This document shows positions 13,941 through 27,068 of a DNA stretch of 64,000 nt, piece by piece (the first letter of the stretch is position 1; every line of letters begins with the position of its first letter). Below the pieces are notes generated by a model. The model was not told the origin of the DNA. It did not search any database and saw nothing but the letters and a program-made list of their open reading frames with translations. Made by a program: the position numbers and the translations under genes. The DNA comes from Mytilus californianus (Eukaryota > Mollusca > Bivalvia > Mytilida > Mytilidae), in contig NW_026262581.1 of NCBI RefSeq assembly GCF_021869535.1, positions 79,575,955 to 79,639,954 of the forward strand, written 5' to 3'.

Positions 13941-16186
13941 ACACACAATGCGCACAAATATGCAATTCTTAGAACTTCAAAAGTATAAATTTCAAATTTT
14001 GCATCAAGCATTTTTTTTTTTTAAATGATTTATCAGTTTTTGAAAGTAAGATGATATCTTGTTTATGACCCGTTTGACTTGAAGAGTAAAAAGTATTTTT
14101 CTGATTAGAATTTGCGCTCATTTAATCATAAACTGTTCACATTCGAGGTTTTTTATCGCCAGTTTGTTCTGAAACATGCTGAGGCATTAGAAGCTTCTAG
14201 ATATAATCCCGGATCGTTTCATTGTTGTTTACAAAGAAAGAGATAATATAATCGTCTTAAAATGATGTTGTTAACATTCAAGCTGTACCAGGTTGAAAGT
14301 TTCTTGAAGGTTTAAGACGAATAAGATATAGATAAATGTGCGAGCGAGGTAAAGCAAAGTTGAGAGATATCTGAAGGAAATTAGATATAAGTATTAATCT
14401 GCAATGATTAAATGATAAACTATTACATATTTTGTACTCTATAAACCTTTTCGTTGGCTAAAAATCTACATATTATGATAATAATTGCTAGTTTCTACTT
14501 TTTCGTTCGTCGTTGATAACAGCAGTGAGATCAGATGAAACCAGACTATATGAATGACCAATAGTTCCATGATTGATTATTGAACATCGAAGGCGAAGGC
14601 TAAAATGCGTTTCAATCAAATTGCGAATACCAAATATCAACGGAATCGTGATTAACAGATAAATTGGTGGTTCAAATATATCAATTCGGAGGTGTATCAA
14701 CGTAATAAACATAATTTAACGGATGATCTTTTTGTTAATTAATACATCACATATATTATGCATGAATGGTCGAATAAAACTGGAAAGATTGAAACCAATC
14801 TGAAATTCAAAAGGACTTTCATTTACAGGAGTTTAGAGCAATTACACGTACTACCTTATATGATTTACTATGCATAGATTCTTAAATTTCTATAATTCAA
14901 AAGAACCTACCTGAAATTTATCATGATCATTTACATACATATTAGAAACTATAAACTACACAATTGATATGTAACCCAGATTTCTATTGGACACTATAAG
15001 ACTCCCTTTCAAACATTAAACATACAGTAAACTTTTTTAGCTGTGTGAAATGCAATGTTTAATGTTTTAATTACTGAAAAGGTATACAATTGAATGAAAC
15101 TTAAGTGTTATTTCCAAGTCTTAGTGTCTATATATATAAATGGACGTGATGCGATGTAAAATGTAGATTTGAAAGTATAATTGGCCTCGTATATTTTCTT
15201 TTTCCTTCCATTTGCATGACATAACATTTTTTCAAGAGCATATTTAAAATATTCAGTAGCATATATTAGTTACACAAAACGAATCTCTCCTATTGTGTCT
15301 TGTATATGAATGAATCGGTAATAACAGAGTGTCAATTTAAAGCTATAATTCACTATGTCAGGAGAATTGGTAGATTTGTCTGTCAACAAGTTTATAAAAT
15401 GGTTTTCGACCTTCGTTACTCGTGGGTAGAATATAAAAGTGTCAAATGAATAAGGTTCTGTCCCATCACAGTATCTTTCATGTGAAAATTTCCCGACTCT
15501 AAACACCTGGTAAATAACCTTTGTATTGTCCATCGTCCGTCAGGCAAAAATATTTCAGCCTCGTGTTTACCTGGTATTTTGATTTGACAATTAATATTCT
15601 CCCTCACGGAAGTGTCTAGATAGTAAATAGAGTATATCATCTAATTCGATTTAATTTAAACTAAACTTTCGAACATAGATTAAGTATGTTATTTGAACTC
15701 ATTGAAGTTACTTTATACTCATGGGCTTTTAAACAGCTCCCCCCTTTTGCAATGCGTTTGTTTTTCGTCAACTTAACAACTTTAAAGTCGACGTAGTAAC
15801 TCTTTTATTCACATTAAGTTAATGTTTCAAACCATATATATATAAAGAAGTCTAAATTGAAAACAACGTTCAACCCTATGATTGCGTTGGATAAAACCGC
15901 AATTTTTATACGTGTGCATGCAAAACAAATTTCTTGGTAGAGGGGTCTAAATACAGCACAAACAACATTTTCCAAAAGACCAAAAAAGTGAAAAAATATA
16001 TTTTAACAAAACGCATTTGACTAGCAGGTCGAACAACTGATGTTCTTAAACCCTGCTGACTGCCATTGGAGATTGCCAAATAAACGGATCACGAAGATGT
16101 AACAAAATGGATCTTATAATATATATATAGATACCTTTCATTGCAATTTACGAAAGATGAATTTCATATTTCTTTAGAATAGATCA

Positions 16187-16395
16187 GCAAAAAGTAAAAT
16201 CACCAAAATACTGAACTCCGAGGAAAATTCAAAAAGGAAAGTCCCTAATCAAATGGCAAAATCAAAATCTCAAACACATCAAACGAATGGATAACAACTG
16301 TCATATTCCGGACTTGGTACAGGCATTTTCTTATGTAGAAAATGGTGGACTGAACCTGGTTTTATAGCTAGCTAAACCTCTCACTTGTATGAGTA
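16187..16395 (+). repeat. Copy of the 'ctgacttggtacaggca' mussel repeat (family 4), near full length
   Basis: Contains 'aatactgaactccgaggaaa', 'ggaaagtccctaatca', 'aacaactgtcatattccgga', 'cttggtacaggcattt', 'gaaaatggtgga' and 'acctggttttatagctagct' in order. It matches copies at 41376-41530 (+) and 37690-37880 (-), and in its second half 39890-40010. The element class is unknown to me. Confidence 0.8.
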
Positions 16396-17590
16396 TAATC
16401 CCGATTCTTTGTTTAAGCCAATACTTATATATTGCTAATAGTATCAACCTCTAAAATTAGCCATCCTTCCTTGTTATGGAGAATGTTTATTTTTTACTTG
16501 AATAATGAGTTATTTTCTTTCTTTGAGTAAGACTACGTGTAAGGTATAAAGTTTTTTTCCCCCTATATACATTAAAAATAACTAAGAGAGAAAGAAATCA
16601 TAATGTATAGCTTAAAAAGTGCTCAAGGCAAACATAACAATTGTAAATGGCTTATTTTATGCCATCTTTTCTCCATGCAGTTTGTCCGGGATCACGAACA
16701 TTACCCTACTTTAGAGAAAGAGATGAGACTCGCATTCAAATTTTATGTTTCCCATGATTTTAAATGCATAATTTGAATTTATTATTGGAATAGAATTGCT
16801 ATTCTGTAGATTGTAGGCGTGTCAAACCAGAAGTTATAACTGATGTTAAATGCGTATGTACTTTGCTTTAATTTTAATGTATGTAACTGCAAATAGTCAC
16901 ATTATCCATTATTTATTGAAAATATAATACAATTATTTATTTTCTTTTGAATGATATTTTTTTAGAGAAAGTAAAATGTTAAAAATTAGCACAGGTGTCA
17001 TGTGCAAATACAATATAATTTTACGACTTTGATGATAATCAACTGAGTAATATCTCAACAAACTTTCATCAACAGTGTAACCAGCAGATATTGATAAGAT
17101 ACTATCGAAATTCCTAATTTTTTTCATATACTTAGCAACTTATAACTGAATGGTATCTTTGGGAGAAAAGAAAAACAAACAAATATCAGATACAAAAAAA
17201 AAATCTCAACGCGTAAACTGATGGAAATTAATATATTAAATCTTGGCTGCTGTTATCAATTTGCGTCCAAACTGAAGCTTTTTTTAAAATTTTTTTTTTA
17301 AATAGAATTAAACTTGATTATATATATATCTGGCTGCAAGACTTAATTCTGATTCTTTTGTCATTTGAAAATTTGACATTAACTCAAGGGCAAAATTATT
17401 TCAATTTACTGAAACACCATGAAACTGTCAGCTGCTCCGCGAAGGCTATACAGCTCCTCTATATACTCCAGTGCGAGCTCCAGTGGCATTGTGTATGTAT
17501 TCAAGACCAACTGGGATCAAACTTACAAAAAGAATAACTGGGAATTTCTTAAACAACAATCCATGATCAATCGCTGCCGGTCGGATATGT

Positions 17591-17700
17591 GAGTGTCTAG
17601 ATGGGATTTGTAGAATAGAGAGAATAATGGACCAGAAGAATAAAGAATAGAGAATAATGGACCAGAGGAATAAAGAATAGAGAAAAATATAACTTATTTG
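17591..17700 (+). repeat. Minisatellite fragment, 'agaataatggaccaga' type
   Basis: Three to four units built on 'aaagaatagaga' and 'ataatggaccag', preceded by 'gagtgtctagatggga'. Both the unit and the leading sequence match the longer array at 50592-50904, so the two are copies of one element family. Confidence 0.7.
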
Positions 17701-18656
17701 GTTATTCTCTGCCCTGCAAGATATCTCACAATGAAGAAATCTGAAGTCCATCTAAAATCCTGAAAAGAAGCTACCCCTTAATATTTTTAACGTTGAAACT
17801 TTGGAAAACATTTACATATCCTTTTCTTCGAGAACGTTTCACTTCACGAATAAAAGTTGTATGAATGACAAAAACACGAACAACATATAATATGTGGTTT
17901 TGCTGTCCAACGTTTTCATCTTTATGTGTCTATACTACCAGCTACATATATACTCTGCGAGTTATTGCTCGTTCTATTTCAGTAAAAACCACAAAGTATT
18001 TTCGAACATGAACGTCAATTCTTGCTTTTTTTTTTCTCTCGATTTAAACATAATGATCGATAGTTTTACTTTTAATTTAATATTTAATCCATTTTTTTTC
18101 ACTTATCGTGACCTATCAATTTTCAAATGTGACAAGTAAGGCTTATTTAACAAACAAATAAAAGTCGTCAGTGGAAATTGCTGTCATTCAGATATATGTA
18201 CCTTTGACAGTTTCAATTAAAACTGATCACAGATATATAATTGTTTTCAATCTCAATGAAATTCAAAGTACAGATTTCTTTTCTCTCGCATTCCTGTTTC
18301 TTATATATTTTAATGTGAAGTTAAAGAAGAGAAATGTGATCTACAACTTCGTGGGGCATTAATGAGAAAGTTATTTTAGTTTCAACAAAAAGAATATGAG
18401 AACTGCCATTATTTATATAAAAATTAATATGAAAATGTATCATACCACTCCAGCGTGTCAACACAAAATAAGAAAACGTTAAATTTGCCTGTGGTGTAAC
18501 TACCTTTAACATTAGTTATGATGTTTCTCGTTTGTTTTAATAGATTTCCGCAATTATTATTTATATTGCCTAAGTTGTTTTTATATATACATTTTTTTGT
18601 TTTTGTTTTATTGTTTGCAACGTTTCAAAAAAAAATCACCATTTTGAAAATGGGTT

Positions 18657-18745
18657 AAAGATGATGTGGGGTAAACACCAATGAGACAGCAACCTAACAA
18701 CACTTGTAAGACAACATGAGATAGCCCTATAGGTCATTACATGAT
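18657..18745 (+). repeat. Degraded family-1 repeat copy
   Basis: Shows 'gatgtggggtaaacaccaat', 'gagacagcaacc' and 'ctataggtcatta', matching the order in family-1 copies but strongly diverged. It lies directly before the tandem array at 18771. Confidence 0.55.
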
Positions 18746-18770
18746 TTCCAACAATTGATAACGACAAGAC

Positions 18771-19035
18771 GGTATAGTAAAGTCTAAATCAACCCAATTC
18801 TGCGAGAACGGTTAAGTTTAAATCGTCCTAATTCTAGAACGTATGGTAAGGTTAAACTCAGCCCAATTCTGCGCGTTTGGCTAGGGTTAAATCAGCTAAC
18901 TTATATAGAGCATATGGTAAGGTCTAAATCAGCCCAATTCTGCGCGTATGGTTAGGTTTAAATCGTCCTAATTATAGAGCGTATGGTAAGGTCTAAATCA
19001 GCCCAATTCTGCGCGATTGATTAGGTTGAAATTAG
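18771..19035 (+). repeat. Tandem repeat, 69-71 bp unit made of two related ~35 bp halves
   Basis: About 3.7 copies. One half reads 'gtatggtaaggtctaaatca' then 'gcccaattctgcgc'; the other reads 'gtatggttaggtttaaatcg' then 'tcctaattatagagc'. Matching points fall at 18773, 18842, 18913 and 18982, spaced 69, 71 and 69 bp. The halves are clearly related, so a ~35 bp unit was duplicated and diverged, and the dimer was then amplified. Confidence 0.85.
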
Positions 19036-19713
19036 ATTTATTCTATAGACAAGAAATTAGCCTTGTTCTAGACAAGTTGTTGATATTTTCAACAGAAAAG
19101 ACTGAATTCTCAATAGACAAAACTACGATGAATCAGTGACAGTTACTGACGAGAAGCACGCAGGGTTTTTCATCATTAAAGCAAAATAAATGGCTCTGCA
19201 TGTATATATTGCACAGATCATCAATGACATCATTAAAAAAAGAAAAGAAAATATGTAGAAAAAACTTAATGTTAACTTGCATATTGACTTACTTAAAAAA
19301 ATATTTAAAGACAACAATGAATCTAAAATATGACACGATTAGATAAAAGTAACTCCGAAAAAGAAATAAAAAATAGGAAGATAAAAGTACAACACTTTAA
19401 AATATTACTATTTCGTTTGATATCTTTTTACTATAAGATAACATCATTGTGAAAAAAGAGATTATATAAACCCAAGACAGGTTACTTCTCAATTTTGTAT
19501 GATTTTGACAATTTGGTTAAAAGTTTTGAATAAAGAAATTAATAAAACAGCAAGAATTACTCTTTAAATTATTTTCTCAACATGCAAGAACTATTAATTA
19601 CGTTGATTTTTTGCTGCTTTTTTTTTGCAAAGGATATTTTTTGTTAGTTTTATTAATGTTATTTTGCTTTTGTAGATAAGATAAAAAAATATTTTTGAAC
19701 TTGATGTACTTAC

Positions 19714-19932
19714 ATGTGGTTCCACGAATCCTACTCGTTGTGTGATGGGGTCATTTCTGACAACCTCTACTCTACACTCGTCCCCCTTTTCTGTTACAGT
19801 GAACCGAATATCATCACGTTTAAGATACACGCTTCTTCCTATTTTGACTGTTAACTCCTTAGTATCCATCACAATTTGACAATAAGCACAAAGTGAAAGC
19901 AGCGACAAAACTGCAAATCGTAGAATTTTCAT
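19714..19932 (-). CDS. First coding exon of a FRAS1/FREM-like extracellular matrix protein (5' end only)
   Basis: Reads from an ATG at 19932 down to a consensus donor (CAT|gtaagt) at 19714, exactly 73 codons, phase 0. Residues 1-19 are a signal peptide (MKILRFAVLSLLSLCAYCQ). The rest, with 'LTVKIGRSVYL', 'GDECRVEVV' and 'NDPITQRVGFVEPH', matches the conserved start of FREM proteins, where a G-x-x-V-x-L segment precedes a Cys-V-V...QR-G...P motif just before the first CSPG-type repeats. Known role of the family: large secreted or membrane-anchored basement-membrane proteins in epithelial adhesion. The frame continues past the donor into low-complexity sequence, which supports a real intron there. 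The remaining exons should lie at lower coordinates or outside the window. Vertebrate family members exceed 2000 residues, so this is only a small N-terminal piece. Confidence 0.75.
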
Positions 19933-22900
19933 TTTTACACTGTCATAAATTGTCAGTGCTTAGTACTCCATTTTGCACCACATTTACTTGACAGCTTCCA
20001 TCACATTCCCTTTCTTTGTTTCACTATATTATTTTTTTATTTTCCTGACACAAATAACTTTCACATTTTCACTTTTTGTTGATTTTCTCCTTGTTTAGAC
20101 ACAATCCTCTCTGAGAAAACAAACAAACACCTGCGAAAATAAACAGCTAATATAAATCCATTTTCCAACATTCGTTACGCTTTTCGTTTTTAATTATAGC
20201 TAATAATTCCACGATGGGAACATGCAGAAGAGAAAAAGCTAACTGATAACCCAACGGATTTAGCAGTTTCCACACAAAATGTTACTATGACTTTTTTTTT
20301 CTAGCTGCGATTGCAACACATAAATGTGAACGCCTTCTAACTAGGAGCACGTTGACTGTTTTGAGTGATCATAGGTGTTTAAGATCATGAAATCTAACAA
20401 TGCGACTTTAAAAGGGCCATATTTAGTATGGAATTAAAATAAAATAGATTAGGTAAGGTGAGATTACACTTATATAAACAAAGATTTACGTTTTAAGAAT
20501 TATATACAGTTAGTTTAATCATCTACTTTCTCACTCCAGATTTGTGATATATCTTTTTGAGTGTCAGGTTTGGACGCTTAACTGTAACAAACATTACAAT
20601 CTATCAAATACCTCACCGCTTTACTTGATAAAGTTCACACCTTGATTTTCAACTTGTATTTAAAATTTAATTACATTTTCTCTTTTTTGGTTTTCATTGT
20701 CCTTTGCGCGAAAAATATTTCAAATTGAAAAATATTTTTGATTGAAAAAAACTTCTTAAGTTCTTCATGGCTGTAGGCATTGTTTTCATTTCTATATATA
20801 CTATTTGTATCTTGAAATGGCCTTTATAAGACGTGTCTAAAAGCCATTCATTCCTTTATACTAGGCGAATATCAAGATGTTAAAATAAATTGTGACATTA
20901 ATAGAAAAAAATATTGTAAAGATTGCAGTTAATGAATTATAAACAGATTTATACTACTGACACCTGTACCTTATTTTTACAAGACAATTAGGTGCGTGAC
21001 AAATGTTAATAGATTTGACATATTAGTCCAGCCGATATGTCATTGTTCAGATTAACATATATGAATATACGTTTCTTTAAAATTGTGAATGAAAGTAATT
21101 GCAACATCTGCTAAGAACCCCATAAAAATTAATTTTCCTAAATTTTAACATTTTTTATCGTGGATGTAAGCAGTTGGTGTTTATGCTCATATGAAATATT
21201 ATATACATAATCATAAACTGTCCTGTTGCTATATAAATAGAAAAATATTGAAATTATTGGTATAGGTCATAGATGAGAAACGAATTCAGTGACTTTACTT
21301 AAACCCGAATCGCCATATATTTACTTAGAAAACATCTAGATCAAATATAAGGTACGTAACTTGTTCACATGTACACGTTAAAACAAATAACAATTATAAC
21401 GGTAAACAACGAAAGAATGGGAACATTATAATAATTACAGAAAAATGTTCGCACACAAAGGAATCTATTCGGGTAAGTAAATAAAATATGATAAAACAAA
21501 ATCCTAAAATCAATTGAGATAATCTTGTAAACCATTTTCATGTCATGCACCCAATATGCTTAAATAAATATTAAGAGAATTATCGCTATAATAATTTTTG
21601 AAATTTGATAACCGTAAATTTGAAAATAGCGATGATGGTAAATTCGACTAAGCGGAAGACAGTGGTTTTAATATATCTTGAATAATAATAGAATTGGTAT
21701 GTGGGGTGCAAGTATACAGAGACCGAGTCACGCAAACTGTCAACCAAAACACAGGTGTTCTAATCTAAGTTACACCTGTACAGCATAGTCAGTGTTTTGT
21801 TACTTTCATACTGCTCAAAGGAAAAAAATTATTCAAAGGACATAAAAAACAAGGTATGCGGACAATATGCAACCGCGATACGAAAATATGACAATAAAAT
21901 TCATTACTTCATAAAAAGAGCGTATAAATCGACATTGTACGGTAACAAACGGCTATAGATAGCGATCTTTATATGAGAAAGTTTATTTTACATAACAAAC
22001 GAATGGATGCCTTAATGGTATTCGTAGACGAGTTTCTAGCGTTTAATTATGCAAAAAATCAATAAAAACCCCTTTACAATTCATAATATATTATACTCTT
22101 AAAATATTTTTAACCACGTATAAAGCAATTACATTCCAATAAAATATGGGAGTAAATCAAAGTTATAAAAGAAACAAGCTCGTAGCAATGATGCTAGATA
22201 TTTGTAACTATTATCTTAATCATTTACATTTAATATATTCTCTAATAAAACATTGCTTATTCGTGTTACAGCCAAACTATTCTATCATTAATCTCTTTCA
22301 GTCAAATAGGGTCAACACCTATCCACATATAAACCCGCTTATCTTTGTAAACTTGTATATCGTTGTAAAATGACATCATTTGCAGTACATTATTATAAAC
22401 TTCGCTTATCTACGAGAAAGCATAAAGTACTAAGTTTTTAATTTAGAAATTAGTAAAGTTAATAATTACTTACTGAGCCGAAATATGAACGAAATGTATA
22501 TCCTACCGAGTCCTGACACAGGTTTCTCAAATTTAAACTTTTAACTGTAGAAACTTTGTCGTACAACCAAATAAATCATCTTCTATTCATTCACTGATGT
22601 TCCAAAAGTGAAAAGATTTTTTAATCAATTTTACTAAAAATTATCCCAGTGCTTTCAAATGAAAAATATTCGTGTTCAATTAGACTTAAAGATGATATAC
22701 ATCATTGGGATGTCGCACGCCCATTTTACGGTTGACTTTCAAAAAATTCAAATGCTTCATTTAATAATATTGATAATACTTCTTCCAATAAGAAATTTCC
22801 TATGCACATATTTTATTCGATGTCCATTGAATCAAATCACATACAAGAATTTTCACTTGACAAAATAATGCCCAGTTTGATATCAAAAACGGAATAATTG

Positions 22901-23640
22901 AATTTGTTTTATTTTAATTTCACAACAAAATTATCCTAACACGAGATATTCACATCAATGGTACAAAATGTATCTAAATCTCTAATCATTTTTCTCGCGT
23001 GCACCTTTAGAGATTTCTTCTGTTGTGTTTGACCACGTGACTATGCTATCATAGCCGTCATATAAAACCTTTAATTTTTTCTATTGAGCATAAGACTGTC
23101 TTTAATAGCCAGGTAGAAAACATAGTTAAATTAATGATCTCTCATTTTCCCACACCTTTTTACCTATGCAGGTTCATATAACATTCTTGCTGTTTATATC
23201 TATTTTCACCGCCATAATTATTCTTCGACAGAAATAACTTTCTATTTGACTATCTAATTAAAATTAATGGCATTGATTAGTCCCTATATGAATCATGTTC
23301 TGTATTTGAACTTTATCATTGATTATATACATTTTTCATTTTTTAAACAAGTTTCTCTACATATAGCATGTTTGCCTGTCACATGAGGCATGACAATTTA
23401 TGATACAGAACCCTTGAGACATGCCTTTATAAAACCTTTGCAAACCTCTTTATAAACATTCAACAAGATTGTACTTCATTTATTTATATGCCATAATGAA
23501 TGTTTTATAATGTTAGAATGTTCCTATAAATGCATATTATGCATATACATACTAAATCACTTGAACTCTTTGCTTTGCTGGTGTAGACATTGGGCTTATC
23601 GTACTTGTACGACTCTTGTGTCTCATCTAGTTAAGCAATC
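19933..23640. other. Upstream region of the FREM-like gene; no gene recognised
   Basis: AT-rich DNA that should hold the promoter and 5' UTR of the minus-strand FREM-like gene near 19933-20100. I see no convincing core promoter, no recognisable exon and no clear repeat. The open frames here (for example 21365-21550, 22146-22373, 22659-22868) are short and of unremarkable AT-biased composition. Confidence 0.4.
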
Positions 23641-23674
23641 AACACAACAATGTGACCTTAATTGGGATAAATTC

Positions 23675-23804
23675 GTATTGTATTGTATTGTATTGTATTG
23701 TATTGTATTGTATTGTATTGTATTGTATTGTATTGTATTGTATTGTATTGTATTGTATTGTATTGTATTGTATTGTATTGTATTGTATTGTATTGTATTG
23801 TATT
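23675..23804 (+). repeat. Pure (GTATT)n microsatellite, 26 units
   Basis: Uninterrupted 130 bp pentanucleotide run. No frame on either strand has a stop, so it produces long false reading frames with a five-residue period (YCIVL on the plus strand). Confidence 0.95.
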
Positions 23805-24218
23805 ACACATTGCATTGCATTGCATTGCATTGCATTGCAATTCATAACATGGCATTGGCATGGCATGGCATGGCATGGCATTGGCATGGCATTGGCATGG
23901 CATGGCATGGCATGGTATGGCTTGGCATGGCATGGCATGGTATGGCTTGGCATGGCATGGCATGGCATGGTATGGCATGGCATGGTATGGTATGGTATGG
24001 CATGGCATGGCATGGCATAGCATGGCATGGCATGGCATGGCATGGCATGGTATGGCAATTCATAACATGGCATTGGCACGGCATGGCATGGCATGGCATG
24101 GTATGGTATGGCATGGCATGGCATGGCATGGCATGGCATGGTATGGCATGGCATGGCATGGTATGGCATGGCATGGCATAGCATGGCATGGCATGGTATG
24201 GTATGGAATGGTATTGTA
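23805..24218 (+). repeat. (GCATT)n then (GGCAT)n pentanucleotide array with internal 218 bp duplication
   Basis: Six GCATT units, then a long run of GGCAT with GGTAT and GGCTT variants. The marker 'aattcataacatggcattgg' occurs at 23839 and again at 24057, an offset of exactly 218 bp, showing that a block was duplicated within the array. Confidence 0.9.
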
Positions 24219-24675
24219 CTGAGTTGCACTGTACGTATTGTATTGTGTTGTATTGTATTGTTTTATATTGCATTGCATTGTATTGTATTGTATATCATTG
24301 CACTAAATTACATTGTACTGTTTTGTATTGTTTTATATTGTTTTACAATACATCGATTGAATTGCATTATTTTGCGTATTATTGTATTGTATTGTATTGT
24401 ATTGAATTACACAGTATTATATTGTATTGTTTTACATTGCGCTGCATTGTATTTTATTGCATTGTATTATTTTCTATTGTATTGTATCGTATTGCATTAT
24501 ATTACATTGTATTGCATTGTATTGTGTTGCTATGTATTGTATTGCAATGTTTTGTATTGCATTTTATTGTATAGTTATGTAAAGAATTGTATTGTAATGC
24601 ATTATATTGTATAGTATTGTATTACATTGTATTTAATTGTATTATATTGTATTGTATTATACTGTATTGTACGTG
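24219..24675 (+). repeat. Degenerate TATTG-type pentanucleotide array
   Basis: Continues the satellite with many substitutions and length changes; short pure runs such as four to five TATTG units survive near 24380-24405. The open frame through it is an artefact of the period. Confidence 0.9.
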
Positions 24676-24949
24676 AATGTATAAAAACCCTCAACAACTG
24701 CTCTTTGAACCACACAGACGTTGAGACAAAATGTTTGTTTCTTTTATCCGAGTAATTTAGATTCAGATGCATTTCGAAAACATTATCATTGTTTATGAAT
24801 GGAGTTTTTTTTCCAAGCTAGGTTGTTACATTTTTTATAAACTTTGAAATAAAGTTTTCAAGATCAACTTTAAATTCACTAATATTAAATGTATTAACGA
24901 AAAAGTGCTTAGTTGTAAGCTTTATAATAGGTATAAGGATTACAAACAT

Positions 24950-24977
24950 TATTTATTTATTTATTTATTTATTTATT
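24950..24977. repeat. ATTT tetranucleotide microsatellite
   Basis: About seven uninterrupted ATTT units. Confidence 0.9.
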
Positions 24978-26824
24978 CTTATGAATATTATATGTCGTGT
25001 TTACATATAATCAACACCAGCCTTAAGCGACACACTTGTAAAGCCTTAAACTACATTATATAGACAAATTTCGAATAGTTTTCATGCATGCAATGATCTC
25101 ATGTTACTCAATCCCAAAAACGAGACTAAATATTCGCCTATCTCTTTATCAACATGGCCACTGAAGCATCAGCAACAGCAAAAAAGAGAGAGATATGATT
25201 TTTAGCTGTTGAAAGATATAGTTTAACTAATTAGTTCTGAGGGGTATCTTCCTCCCAATCAGTGCATGATTTATCAGATTAATTTAGGCAAAAACAACTT
25301 GTGAAAAGATCTAGACCATTGTTGTTTTTTTTTTTTGTAATAACACAAAATGAAAACTAACATTATTTTCAAGTTTTATGGTATTATTTACCTATAGTGC
25401 TTCGGCATTGTGACAAGATTTGAACGATTTTGTAAAATTTGAAAGTAGGCGAGAACTATTGGTTTTCACACCTAAAAGTCTTTCCCCATAAAAAAATGTA
25501 TATAAATTCTGAGATGCATTCACATAGAGGTTAAGTTATCGCCATATTAATGCTGAAAATAATCTTGATATTTATTTTGTGAAAATTTATCAATTTATGA
25601 TGTCTCGGTAAAGTTCTACAAATAATAAGCATAACTTTAAACAAATTTGAATGTAACCATTAGTCTTTCTAAAAGTTTCAGTTTTGGAAAAGACATCCCG
25701 TAACTAAAGATATTACTGTGTAAACTGTAACTTCATATTCATGAGTCCTAAAATGGAGGTTTTTTGGTTAATTTTCCGTGATCTTAAATACCACAAAACG
25801 TAATGTATTAAGTTGGATCAATCCTTTATCGTCCATCTAAAATAAGCTAAATTATTTTGCCTGGCTAAGAAATTTGAAACTAAAATTTCGGACTACAAAC
25901 GTGTTTGGCTAGAGTTTCAATATGGAAAATTTCCTCTGATTGGAGGAAACAAACTTGTCACTTCAACCAGTGAGCCTATAATAGTTGCTTTTTTGAATAT
26001 TCTTGAAACAAACGTTAGCTCTACATGTGCCATTTTTTATGATTATATTAGTTGACAGTCTATGTATTGATCCATGTCTACCAACTAAGGATTAACAGTA
26101 CTGTAGTTGACTCGAGGTAGTTGAAGATTTCCGCCGTCAATTGGCGATTTGCCGGTCGCAAATAAAGTCTACAAAATTATGTTATAGTTTTTGGTTTTTG
26201 TTGTTGTCGTCCGCTAGTCTTCACACGATATAGAATCTAATAATTTACTCTATTCGACTGCGGACCTGACGAATGCTATTCCAGAAAAAAGTGTTGTGCG
26301 CATGCAAATCATATCGTATACGGGTTTTAAGTATCTTTATTTGAAGAAAAGGTATGATAAATGATGTATCGAATGTTACTAAAAAAGTTTATTGCCATTT
26401 TCTACAATTTCCGTTATCGCTTAGTGTAAGTAAACTATTTCCCTATAACATGGGATATCACTGGTGATCTACATGTTTAAGAAATGTGATTTACATTGAA
26501 ATAAAATGTAGCGGCGGAAATAATCATTTATTATTAATACGACATTATGGATGTCTGTTATATAGATCAGACTGTAAAATTAAACGAATGGCATCTTTAT
26601 AAGTATGCACGACACACGTGCTGGAATAATCTTCACCAGGTACTCTGTAGACAAAAAACATTGGAAATCAGAATGCAAACATGCAGGAGCATCAAACAAA
26701 AATAACATTAGCAAAAAAAAATGAGTTTGCTTGTACCCGCAAATCCACGTAAGATAGATAAAACATAAGCATTTTTCTCATTTGTTCCTGCATATTTATA
26801 TATCAATGTTTTCTTTTCAAAACG

Positions 26825-27068
26825 AAGCACAAACACTTAAAATTACATTGCAATTGCTCTACCCTGGATTACATGAACAGTAGAACATTTTTTTATTACT
26901 GAAATATTTTGTCAATTTTGAGTCATTTTATTAAATTTTCATTTTAGAACGAAACAAAAATACTTAGAAATACCTTGCAATTGCTCTCTCCTGGATTATG
27001 TGGACAGTAGAACACTTTTTGTTACTGAAATATTTTATCAATCTTAAGACATTTTACTAAGTTATTAC
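26825..27068 (+). repeat. Imperfect direct duplication, about 118 bp unit
   Basis: The block starting near 26825 ('gaagcacaaacacttaaaat' ... 'gctctaccctggattacatg' ... 'cagtagaacattttttta' ... 'tactgaaatattttgtcaat') is repeated near 26950 ('gaaacaaaaatacttagaaa' ... 'gctctctcctggattatgtg' ... 'cagtagaacactttttgt' ... 'tactgaaatattttatcaat'). Both copies end near 'cattttactaa' or similar. Confidence 0.75.

Noticed and set aside
17446-17751. 101-codon minus-strand frame, and the similar frame at 50702-50899
   Set aside because: Both are read from the minisatellite and show its repeat period.
18771-19035. Regularly spaced repeats that could suggest a CRISPR array
   Set aside because: The unit is continuous with no unique spacers, and the genome is animal.
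23510-24614. Several long open frames on both strands (up to 223 codons)
   Set aside because: Produced by a pentanucleotide array whose unit has no stop in any frame; the peptides have a five-residue period.
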